In this document: positions 7,609 to 13,051 of the stretch, in pieces
Numbering within the stretch: position 1 is the stretch's first letter
Layout of the letters: each line of letters starts with the position of its first letter
Source: Thermoleophilia bacterium
GTDB taxonomy: Bacteria; Actinomycetota; Thermoleophilia; Gaiellales; Gaiellaceae
DNA length: 13,051 nt
Reading direction: 5' to 3'
Assembly: GCA_029858755.1 (NCBI GenBank)
Contig: JAOUEK010000012.1
Location: 1 to 13,051 of the forward strand
Notes under the pieces: generated by a model
Seen by the model: the letters and a program-made list of their open reading frames with translations, nothing else
What the model was told of the DNA's origin: nothing
Databases searched by the model: none
Translations under genes and position numbers: made by a program

Positions 7609-7794
7609 ATGGCAAAGAAGTCGCTGATCGCGAAGCAGAAGCGCGCACCGAAGCACGCGGTGCAGAGCTACACGCGCTGCAATCGCTGTGGCCGGCCGCG
7701 TGCCGTGTACCGGAAGTACCGCCTGTGCCGGATCTGCCTGCGCGAGCTCGCGCACGAGGGTGCGATCCCGGGAATGACGAAGTCGAGCTGGTAG
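7609..7794 (+). CDS. rpsN: 30S ribosomal protein S14, zinc-binding (type Z)
   Basis: S14 binds 16S rRNA in the 30S head and is needed for late assembly. This is the 61-residue zinc form: cysteines C24, C27, C40 and C43 form a CxxC-x12-CxxC site within [20 protein letters not shown]. The C-terminus [11 protein letters not shown] is typical. The symbol rpsZ (rpsN type Z) is also used. High-GC Gram-positives often keep a second, zinc-free S14 elsewhere for zinc starvation, which cannot be tested here. The Shine-Dalgarno GAGGAG (7597-7602) lies 6 bases before the ATG. Confidence 0.98.
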   Translation: MAKKSLIAKQKRAPKHAVQSYTRCNRCGRPRAVYRKYRLCRICLRELAHEGAIPGMTKSSW

Positions 7795-7804
7795 GAGACG
7801 CACG

Positions 7805-8200
7805 ATGCTCACCGACCCCATCGCCGACATGCTCACGCGGATCCGCAACGCCAACCGCGCGCTGCACGAGTCCGCGTCGATGCCCACCTCCGGCATGAAG
7901 GAGGAGATCGCTCGCCTGCTCAAGCAGGAGGGCTACATCAAGGACTACCGCGTCGTCGAGGCGGAGCCGGTCGGCCAGCTCGTGATCGAGCTCAAGTACG
8001 GCCGCAGCCGTGAGCGCGTGATCACTGACCTCAAGCGGGTCTCGAAGCCCGGCCGCCGCGTGTACGCCAAGAAGGACCGGCTGCCGCGGGTTCTCGGCGG
8101 CCTCGGCACCTCCATCCTGTCCACCTCGACCGGTGTGATCACCGGCCGCCAGGCCGCGGAGCGCGGCGTCGGCGGCGAGGTGATCGCGTTCGTCTGGTGA
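7805..8200 (+). CDS. rpsH: 30S ribosomal protein S8
   Basis: S8 binds the central domain of 16S rRNA and nucleates the 30S platform. In E. coli it represses the spc operon by binding rplE mRNA; I could not recognise an equivalent site here. The 131 residues are standard, starting [19 protein letters not shown]. The C-terminal signature is [20 protein letters not shown] followed by [12 protein letters not shown] good Shine-Dalgarno, AGGAG (7793-7797), overlaps the rpsN stop and sits 7 bases before the ATG. A 25-base gap follows before rplF. Confidence 0.98.
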   Translation: MLTDPIADMLTRIRNANRALHESASMPTSGMKEEIARLLKQEGYIKDYRVVEAEPVGQLVIELKYGRSRERVITDLKRVSKPGRRVYAKKDRLPRVLGGLGTSILSTSTGVITGRQAAERGVGGEVIAFVW

Positions 8201-8225
8201 CCCGGGCGGAGCGCGAGGGCGAAGC

Positions 8226-8759
8226 ATGAGCAGGATCGGTAAAGCCCCGATCGACGTGCCGGCAAGTGTGTCGGTGGCGATCTCTCCCGGACGGGTGCAG
8301 GTGAACGGGCCGCTCGGCGAGCTCGTCCAGCAGGTGCCCGTGCGCATCGGCATCGAGCTCAGAGAGGGCACGATCACCGTCACCCGCCCCACCGACCGCG
8401 GCGACGACCGCGCGCTCCACGGGCTGACCCGGACGCTCGTCGCGAACATGGTGGAGGGCGTGACGAAGGGCTACGAGAAGCACCTGGAGATCCAGGGCGT
8501 CGGCTACCGGGCCCAGCTCAAGGGGCAGGACCTCGAGCTCAGCGTCGGCTTCTCGCACCCGGTGACGGTGCGACCGCGCGACGGGATCAGCTTCGACGTC
8601 CCCGCGCCGACGCAGGTCGTCGTCAAGGGCATCGACAAGCAGGCGGTCGGCCAGACCGCCGCCGAGATCCGCAAGGTGCGGCCGCCGGAGCCGTACAAGG
8701 GCAAGGGCATCCGCTACCGCGACGAGCACGTCCGCAGGAAGGTCGGCAAGCGAGCATGA
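8226..8759 (+). CDS. rplF: 50S ribosomal protein L6
   Basis: L6 is a two-domain 23S rRNA-binding protein near the sarcin-ricin loop and factor-binding site. The 177 residues are typical. It begins [20 protein letters not shown], has the inter-domain stretch [20 protein letters not shown] then [10 protein letters not shown], and ends with the signature [20 protein letters not shown]. The ATG is preceded by a moderate purine tract (GAGGG near 8215-8219). The TGA overlaps the rplR ATG (ATGA). Confidence 0.98.
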   Translation: MSRIGKAPIDVPASVSVAISPGRVQVNGPLGELVQQVPVRIGIELREGTITVTRPTDRGDDRALHGLTRTLVANMVEGVTKGYEKHLEIQGVGYRAQLKGQDLELSVGFSHPVTVRPRDGISFDVPAPTQVVVKGIDKQAVGQTAAEIRKVRPPEPYKGKGIRYRDEHVRRKVGKRA

Positions 8760-9109
8760 GCACGCTCAGCACCTACGACGCGCGTCGCCGCCGTCACCGT
8801 CGCGTGCGCGGCAAGGTCGCCGGCACGGCGGAGCGGCCTCGGCTCGTCGTCTTCCGATCGAACCGCGGGATCTTCGCCCAGCTCGTCGACGACGACCTCG
8901 GGCGCACCGTCGCTTCCGCCGACTGGCTCGCGCTGCGCCCGTTCACGGGCACGAAGCGCGAGCAGGCGGCAGCGGTGGGCAGGGCGCTCGCCGCGGCCGC
9001 GAGTGCGGCGGGGGTCACCCGGTGCGTGTTCGACCGGGGCGGGTACCTGTACCACGGACGTGTCAAGGCGCTCGCCGACGGCGCGCGCGAGGGAGGTCTC
9101 GAGTTCTGA
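8756..9109 (+). CDS. rplR: 50S ribosomal protein L18
   Basis: L18 binds 5S rRNA and, with L5, anchors it in the central protuberance. The 117-residue protein has the basic N-terminus ([20 protein letters not shown]), the core [20 protein letters not shown] and the diagnostic C-terminus [20 protein letters not shown] ending EGGLEF. Overlapping ATGA with rplF and TGATG with rpsE implies tight coupling. A Shine-Dalgarno-like AGGAAGG lies at 8736-8742 inside rplF. Its own 3' end carries GGGAGGT (9091-9097), which serves rpsE. Confidence 0.97.
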   Translation: MSTLSTYDARRRRHRRVRGKVAGTAERPRLVVFRSNRGIFAQLVDDDLGRTVASADWLALRPFTGTKREQAAAVGRALAAAASAAGVTRCVFDRGGYLYHGRVKALADGAREGGLEF

Positions 9110-9780
9110 TGTCGTCAGTGGAAGTCCCCGACACGCGCGAGCTCAAGGAGCGCGTGATCGAGATCAACCGCGTCGCCAAGGTCGTCAAGGGCGGGCGTCG
9201 CTTCTCGTTCACCGCGCTGGTCGTGATCGGCGACGAGGTCGATCGGGTCGGCGTCGGCTACGGAAAGGCCCGCGAGGTGCCACTGGCCATCTCCAAGGCC
9301 GTCGACGACGCGAAGAAGAACATGTTCACCGTGCCCAAGCACGGCGCGACGATCACGCATCCGATCACGGGGCGCTTCGACGCCGCGCGCGTCGTGCTGC
9401 GGCCCGCCAGCGCCGGCACCGGGGTCATCGCCGGTGGCGGCGTGCGCGCCGTCCTGGAGCTGGCGGGCATCCGCGACGTGCTGGCGAAGAGTCTCGGCAC
9501 CACGAACCCGATCAACATGGCGAAGGCGGCCGTCAATGGTCTGCAGCGGCTTCGGCGCCCCGAGGACGTGGCCCGGAGCCGGGGCAAGACCGTCGCCGAG
9601 GTGCTCCCGGTGCCTCGGGTGACACCCGACGACGCGGCGCCGGAGACGGCCCCCTCTGGGGACGGTCCTCCGGATGGAGCTGCCGACGACACGGCGGATG
9701 ACGTGGCCGGCAACGTGGAGGGGACAGCCGCCTCCGAGGACAGTCCCCAGGGTGACGTGACCGAGGTCCCTGAGCCGTGA
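9109..9780 (+). CDS. rpsE: 30S ribosomal protein S5 with acidic C-terminal tail
   Basis: S5 lies at the mRNA entry channel with S3 and S4 and affects decoding accuracy. The core contains [60 protein letters not shown] and [20 protein letters not shown] then [12 protein letters not shown]. It ends near residue 170. The ATG at 9109 overlaps the rplR stop by one base and has GGGAGGT at 9091-9097. Residues 171-223 are an Asp/Glu/Pro/Gly-rich tail containing two palindromic-element copies (encoding [10 protein letters not shown] and [12 protein letters not shown]) related to those in S17. The total of 223 exceeds the common 160-200. The TGA overlaps the rpmD GTG. Confidence 0.96.
   Translation: MSSVEVPDTRELKERVIEINRVAKVVKGGRRFSFTALVVIGDEVDRVGVGYGKAREVPLAISKAVDDAKKNMFTVPKHGATITHPITGRFDAARVVLRPASAGTGVIAGGGVRAVLELAGIRDVLAKSLGTTNPINMAKAAVNGLQRLRRPEDVARSRGKTVAEVLPVPRVTPDDAAPETAPSGDGPPDGAADDTADDVAGNVEGTAASEDSPQGDVTEVPEP
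9642..9675 (+). repeat. Palindromic element, copy 3 (in rpsE tail)
   Basis: This degenerate copy aligns with copy 1 after deletion of one codon in the first arm. CCCC (9651-9654) and GGGG (9658-9661) can pair, and GGGGAC (9658-9663) is nearly complementary to GTCCTC (9665-9670). It encodes [12 protein letters not shown] in the same frame as the other copies. A downstream GCCGACGA is also shared with copy 1, so the similarity may extend a little beyond the palindrome. Confidence 0.55.
9717..9751 (+). repeat. Palindromic element, copy 4 (in rpsE tail)
   Basis: The left half GGAGGGGACAG (9717-9727) is identical to copy 2, and the right half contains the perfect short palindrome GGACAGTCC (9738-9746) followed by CCAGG. 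It encodes [12 protein letters not shown]. Together with copies 1-3 it suggests a consensus of two adjacent small hairpins, GAGGGGACAGTCCCCTC then GGGGACAGTCCCCAGG. Confidence 0.7.
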
Positions 9781-9962
9781 GCACGGTTCGGGTCACGCAG
9801 GTGCGGTCGACCATCGGCGAGACGCAGAAGCACCGGGGCACCCTCCGGTCGCTCGGCCTCGGACGCATCGGTCGCAGCGCGGAGCACGCGCTCGGTCCCG
9901 AGCTCGAGGGCAAGCTCCGGCGTGTCGCGCATCTCGTCCGCGTCGAGCGGAGCGGGAGCTAG
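9777..9962 (+). CDS. rpmD: 50S ribosomal protein L30
   Basis: L30 is a small 50S protein binding 23S rRNA. The 61-residue product ([55 protein letters not shown]) has the family pattern: a K/R-x(n)-IG start, the LGLGRIG turn and a closing VxHLVxVE strand. The GTG start at 9777 overlaps the rpsE stop (GTGA), and GAGGT upstream in rpsE can serve as Shine-Dalgarno. Not all bacteria keep L30; its place between rpsE and rplO is standard. rplO follows 2 bases after the stop. Confidence 0.96.
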   Translation: MSTVRVTQVRSTIGETQKHRGTLRSLGLGRIGRSAEHALGPELEGKLRRVAHLVRVERSGS

Positions 9963-9964
9963 AG

Positions 9965-10600
9965 ATGGCCGACGAGCTGAACCTCCACAGCCTGTCGCCG
10001 GCCCAGCCGCGCAAGGACCGCAAGCGCGTGGGGCGAGGGCCCGGCTCGGGCAAGGGCCGCTACAGCGGCCGCGGGATCAAGGGGCAGAAGGCGCGCTCCG
10101 GCTCGCACAAGATGCCCGCCGGCTTCGAGGGCGGCCAGATGCCGATCGACATGCGGCTGCCGAAGCTGCGCGGCGCCACGTCCGCCGACGCGATGCCGAT
10201 CGGCCCCTTCCGGACCTACAGCCAGCCGGTGAACGTCCGCGACCTCGAGGCGCGCTTCGCTGCGGGCGCCGCCGTGTCACCCGAGTCGCTCGTCACCGCC
10301 GGGCTGCTCAAGAACACGCGTGTCGACGTGAAGATCCTGGGCGTCGGCGAGCTGACGAAGGCACTCTCGGTGACCGCGCACGGCTTCTCGAAGTCCGCGC
10401 GCGAGAAGATCGAGGCGGCCGGAGGGAGCGTCACCTGGCTTCGCGGCGAGCCCGTTCCGAAGGCGAAGAAGTCGCGACGCGCGCACGCCCCTGTCGCGGA
10501 CGAGCCCGAGGCGACCGACGACGCACCGGAGGCCGCGGCCGAGGAGCCGGACGAGGCGACGGCCGAGAGCCCTCCGGCCGAGGCGTCGGAGGAGAGCTAG
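9965..10600 (+). CDS. rplO: 50S ribosomal protein L15 with acidic C-terminal tail
   Basis: L15 is a 23S rRNA-binding assembly protein with a long basic N-terminal arm. That arm is seen here as LNLHSLSPAQPRKDRKRVGR, GPGSGKGRYSGRGIKGQKAR and MPAGFEGGQMPIDMRLPKLR. The globular core ends near residue 158 (VTAHGFSKSAREKIEAAGGS). The remaining 53 residues form a tail, first basic (PKAKKSRRAH) then acidic and Ala-rich, including PEATDD, whose DNA core is shared with the rpsC repeats. The length of 211 compares with about 145-150 in most bacteria. The ATG is 2 bases after the rpmD stop. A GGAGGAG near the 3' end (10588-10594) and a small hairpin follow before secY. Confidence 0.97.
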   Translation: MADELNLHSLSPAQPRKDRKRVGRGPGSGKGRYSGRGIKGQKARSGSHKMPAGFEGGQMPIDMRLPKLRGATSADAMPIGPFRTYSQPVNVRDLEARFAAGAAVSPESLVTAGLLKNTRVDVKILGVGELTKALSVTAHGFSKSAREKIEAAGGSVTWLRGEPVPKAKKSRRAHAPVADEPEATDDAPEAAAEEPDEATAESPPAEASEES

Positions 10601-10615
10601 CCGCGTCCGACGCGG
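10601..10615 (+). promoter_or_regulatory. Hairpin in the rplO-secY gap
   Basis: CCGCGT (10601-10606) and ACGCGG (10610-10615) form a perfect 6-bp stem with loop CCG, starting at the base after the rplO stop. No good Shine-Dalgarno lies in the 10 bases before the secY ATG. A strong one, GGAGGAG (10588-10594), lies 31 bases upstream on the other side of the stem. Folding the 15-base hairpin would shorten that distance to about 16, so the stem might bridge the site to the start codon. This is inference. Confidence 0.4.
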
Positions 10616-10625
10616 CGGCGACCTG

Positions 10626-11879
10626 ATGTTCAGCTGGCTCGCGAACGCCTGGCGTGTCCCCGAGCTTCGACGCCGACTCATCTTCACTGCCGCCGCGCTC
10701 GCCGTCTACCGGCTCGGCTCCTGGATCCCGGCCCCGGGCGTCGACTCGGCGGCGATCTCGAACTACTTCAGCGGCCGCGGCGGCACCGTCCTCGGCCTGC
10801 TCAACCTCTTCTCCGGCGGTGCGCTCTCCCAGTTCTCCATCTTCGCGCTCGGGATCATGCCGTACGTCACGGCGTCGATCATCGTGCAGCTGATGACCGT
10901 CGTCGTGCCGCGGCTCGCCGAGCTGCAGAAGGAGGGCGAGTCCGGGTACGCCAAGATCAACCAGTACACGCGCTACCTCACCGTCGTGCTGGCCGCGGCG
11001 CAGGCGCTCGGCTACGCCTTCCTCTTCCGCAGCCAGGACGCGCTGCAGGCGAACAGTGGCCGCATCGTCCTGATCGTCGTCACCCTGACCACGGGTACCA
11101 CGCTCCTGATGTGGATCGGCGAGCAGATCACGCGCCGCGGCATCGGCAACGGCATCTCGCTCTTGATCTTCGCCTCGATCCTCACCGGCCTCCCGCTCGG
11201 GCTCACCGCCTGGTGGAACGGCGGGCCCATGGAGCGCATCTTCTTCCCGTTGATCGCCATCGGCATCGTCGCGGCGATCGTCTTCGTGCAGGAGGGGCAG
11301 CGGCGCATCCCGATCCAGTACGCGAAGCGGATGGTGGGGCGTCGCATGACGGCCGGCGGCAGCACCTATCTGCCGTTGCGCGTGAACATGGCGGGCGTGA
11401 TCCCGGTGATCTTCGCCGCCGCCGTGCTCGCCTTCCCGCCGACGATCGCCCAGTACTTCCCCAGCACGCAGAGCTTCGTCAACGAGTACTTCCAGCCCGG
11501 CGACGTCACCTTCCTCGTGCTCGAAGGGGCGATGATCGTGCTCTTCACCTTCTTCTACACCGCCGTGCAGTTCAACCCGGTGGAGCAGGCCGACAACCTG
11601 CGCAAGCACGGCGGCTACATCCCGGGGATCCGGCCCGGGCCGCCGACGGCGCAGTACCTCGACCGCGTCCTCACCCGGCTCACGCTCCCTGGCTCGCTGT
11701 TCCTCGCCACGGTCGCGGTGCTGCCGAGCCTGTTCATCCGCTACGGCGGCTTCTCACAGGCCAACGCGGGCGCGCTGGGCGGCACCTCGGTGCTGATCGC
11801 CGTCGGTGTCGCGCTCGACACGATGCGCCAGATGGAGTCGCAGATGATGATGCGCAACTACGAGGGCTTCCTGAAGTGA
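10626..11879 (+). CDS. secY: Protein translocase subunit SecY
   Basis: SecY is the pore of the Sec translocon in the cytoplasmic membrane, working with SecE, SecG and SecA or the ribosome. The 417-residue protein is close to the family length and shows about ten hydrophobic segments. It starts MFSWLANAWRVPELRRRLIF, matching the usual SecY N-terminus. The plug/TM2 region follows (LNLFSGGALSQFSIFALGIM, PYVTASIIVQL, residues 59-89). The cytoplasmic loop after TM6 has RRIPIQYAKRMVGRR. The later loop has NPVEQADNLRKHGGYIPGIR (317-336), and the protein ends GVALDTMRQMESQMMMRNYE with GFLK. It closes the spc operon. The intact sequence suggests the main, essential SecY rather than an accessory copy. 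Confidence 0.98.
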   Translation: MFSWLANAWRVPELRRRLIFTAAALAVYRLGSWIPAPGVDSAAISNYFSGRGGTVLGLLNLFSGGALSQFSIFALGIMPYVTASIIVQLMTVVVPRLAELQKEGESGYAKINQYTRYLTVVLAAAQALGYAFLFRSQDALQANSGRIVLIVVTLTTGTTLLMWIGEQITRRGIGNGISLLIFASILTGLPLGLTAWWNGGPMERIFFPLIAIGIVAAIVFVQEGQRRIPIQYAKRMVGRRMTAGGSTYLPLRVNMAGVIPVIFAAAVLAFPPTIAQYFPSTQSFVNEYFQPGDVTFLVLEGAMIVLFTFFYTAVQFNPVEQADNLRKHGGYIPGIRPGPPTAQYLDRVLTRLTLPGSLFLATVAVLPSLFIRYGGFSQANAGALGGTSVLIAVGVALDTMRQMESQMMMRNYEGFLK

Positions 11880-11886
11880 GCGCCCC

Positions 11887-12468
11887 GTGAACGTCCTCGT
11901 CCTCGGGCCCCAGGGGGCCGGCAAGGGCACCCAGGCCGCCAGGATCGCCGTCGACTTCGAGATCCCGCACGTGTCGACCGGCGACATGTTCCGCGCCGCG
12001 ATCGCAGCGGGCACGGCACTCGGCCGGCGCGTCGAGCCGATCCTGAGCGCCGGTGAGCTCGTGCCGGACGCGCTCACCGTCGAGCTGATCCGCGAGCGCC
12101 TCGCGGAGCCCGACGCCGGTGCCGGCTTCGTGCTCGACGGCTTCCCGCGAACGCTGTCACAGGCGGACGCGCTCGACGAGATGCTCGACCAGATCGACCG
12201 GTCGCTCGACATGGTGCTCTTCTTCGACCTGCCCGACGACGTTGCGATCGAGCGGCTGGCCGGACGGGCGGCCGAGGAAGGGCGCGCGGACGACGAGCCG
12301 GAGGCGATCGCGAGGCGGCTCGCCATCTACCACGAGCAGACCGAGCCCGTCGTCGAGCACTACCGTGCGACCGGCCTGCTCGTCCCGCTGCACGCGGAGC
12401 GCACGGTGGACGAGGTGTACGCGGAGATCTCGGACGCGATCGCGCAGCTCGAGGCGCGGCACGCGTGA
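11887..12468 (+). CDS. adk: Adenylate kinase, short-LID form
   Basis: Adenylate kinase catalyses ATP + AMP to 2 ADP and balances adenine nucleotides in the cytoplasm. Motifs are the P-loop GPQGAGKGT (7-15), the AMP-binding stretch HVSTGDMFRAAI (29-40), and DGFPRT (84-89). The LID region is short (about 123-144, LAGRAAEEGRADDEPEAIAR) with no zinc cysteines, so this is the short form of 193 residues. The GTG start at 11887 is 7 bases after the secY stop and gives a standard N-terminus, MNVLVLGPQGAGKGTQ. No clear Shine-Dalgarno is visible, so re-initiation after secY is likely. The TGA overlaps the map GTG. The secY-adk-map order is common in Gram-positive bacteria. Confidence 0.97.
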   Translation: MNVLVLGPQGAGKGTQAARIAVDFEIPHVSTGDMFRAAIAAGTALGRRVEPILSAGELVPDALTVELIRERLAEPDAGAGFVLDGFPRTLSQADALDEMLDQIDRSLDMVLFFDLPDDVAIERLAGRAAEEGRADDEPEAIARRLAIYHEQTEPVVEHYRATGLLVPLHAERTVDEVYAEISDAIAQLEARHA

Positions 12469-13051
12469 TCATCCGCAAGAGCGCCGCCGAGATCGACCGC
12501 ATCGCGCAAGCCGGCGCGCTCGTCGCCGAGACGATCGCGCACGTCGGCGAGCACCTGACCCCGGGCATCACGACGGCCGAGCTCGACGACATCGCAGGGG
12601 ACTTCATCCGCGCGGCAGGCGGCATCCCCACCTCCGAGGGCTACAAGGGCTACCCGCGCGCGATCTGCATCTCTCCGAACGAGGTCGTGGTGCACGGCAT
12701 CCCCGGCCGCTACCGGGTGGCGCTCGGCGACATCGTCACGATCGACGTGGGGATCACCCTCGACGGCGCGATCGCCGACAGCGCCTACACGTTCGCCGTC
12801 GGCGCGATCGATCCCGAGGCGCAGCGGCTGCTCGACACCTGCCAGGACGCGCTCGCGGCTGGCATCGCCCAGGCGCGACCCGGCAACCGCATCGGCGACA
12901 TCTCCGCGGCGATCCAGGAGATCGTCGAGGGCATGGGCTTCTCGGTGATCCGGAGCCTCGTCGGCCACGGTGTCGGCCGCCACTACCACGAGGACCCGCA
13001 CGTCCCCAACTTCTGCGCGCCCGGCCGCGGGCCGCGGCTCTCGGAGGGCAT
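12465..13051 (+). CDS. map: Methionine aminopeptidase, type I (3' truncated by window edge)
   Basis: This enzyme removes the initiator methionine from new proteins using a dinuclear metal centre. The GTG at 12465 overlaps the adk stop (GTGA) and gives VIIRKSAAEIDRIAQAGALV, the usual start. About 195 residues are present, with no stop before the window edge. Metal and substrate residues can be placed by analogy to the E. coli enzyme: H77 (VVHGIPG), D94 (TIDVG), D105 (GAIADSAYTF) and H168 (GHGVGRHYHEDPHVPNF). The two metal-binding glutamates (E204 and E235 in E. coli) lie beyond the edge. The visible length and lack of an N-terminal extension fit the short type Ia form. infA and the alpha operon would be expected next. 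Confidence 0.96.
   Translation, partial: MIIRKSAAEIDRIAQAGALVAETIAHVGEHLTPGITTAELDDIAGDFIRAAGGIPTSEGYKGYPRAICISPNEVVVHGIPGRYRVALGDIVTIDVGITLDGAIADSAYTFAVGAIDPEAQRLLDTCQDALAAGIAQARPGNRIGDISAAIQEIVEGMGFSVIRSLVGHGVGRHYHEDPHVPNFCAPGRGPRLSEG

Overview
The window is a dense, single-strand translation-gene cluster from a high-GC bacterium. It contains the end of tuf, then the complete S10 operon (rpsJ, rplC, rplD, rplW, rplB, rpsS, rplV, rpsC, rplP, rpmC, rpsQ), the complete spc operon (rplN, rplX, rplE, rpsN, rpsH, rplF, rplR, rpsE, rpmD, rplO, secY), and then adk and the first two thirds of map. All genes are on the + strand in the canonical order. GC content is very high (about 70% by eye) with third codon positions almost all G or C. 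GTG starts are frequent (rplV, rpmC, rplE, rpmD, adk, map). S14 is the short zinc (type Z) form, adenylate kinase has a short LID, and tuf directly precedes rpsJ. Together these suggest an actinobacterium (Actinomycetota). The long Ala/Glu/Pro tails would fit a deep lineage such as Thermoleophilia, but that assignment is an inference.

Layout: 1-305 is the EF-Tu C-terminus. 306-371 is a short gap with a perfect GC hairpin. 372-6246 is the S10 block, 6257-11879 the spc block, and 11887-13051 is adk-map. Genes are mostly stitched by ATGA, GTGA, TGATG or TAATG overlaps, which implies translational coupling. No gap exceeds 66 bases, and no RNA genes, insertion sequences or CRISPR arrays are visible. 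I see no convincing promoter in any gap.

Functionally the cluster builds both ribosomal subunits. It also makes the SecY export channel that receives nascent membrane proteins, an adenylate kinase for nucleotide balance, and the methionine aminopeptidase that trims new proteins.

The unusual material lies in appended regions of the ribosomal proteins. Five proteins carry long, low-complexity extensions: L22, S3, S5 and L15 at the C-terminus and S17 at the N-terminus. Inside the S17 and S5 extensions are four copies of a roughly 35-bp GC-rich palindromic element with core GAGGGGACAGTCCCCTC. All four are in the same orientation and reading frame, and they resemble REP-like or palindromic-element insertions domesticated as coding sequence. 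The S3 tail has 30-bp tandem repeats, and its repeat core recurs in the L15 tail. A 10-codon mini-ORF exactly bridges rplW and rplB with overlaps at both ends. Hairpins in the tuf-rpsJ, rplP-rpmC and rplO-secY gaps are candidate expression-tuning elements.
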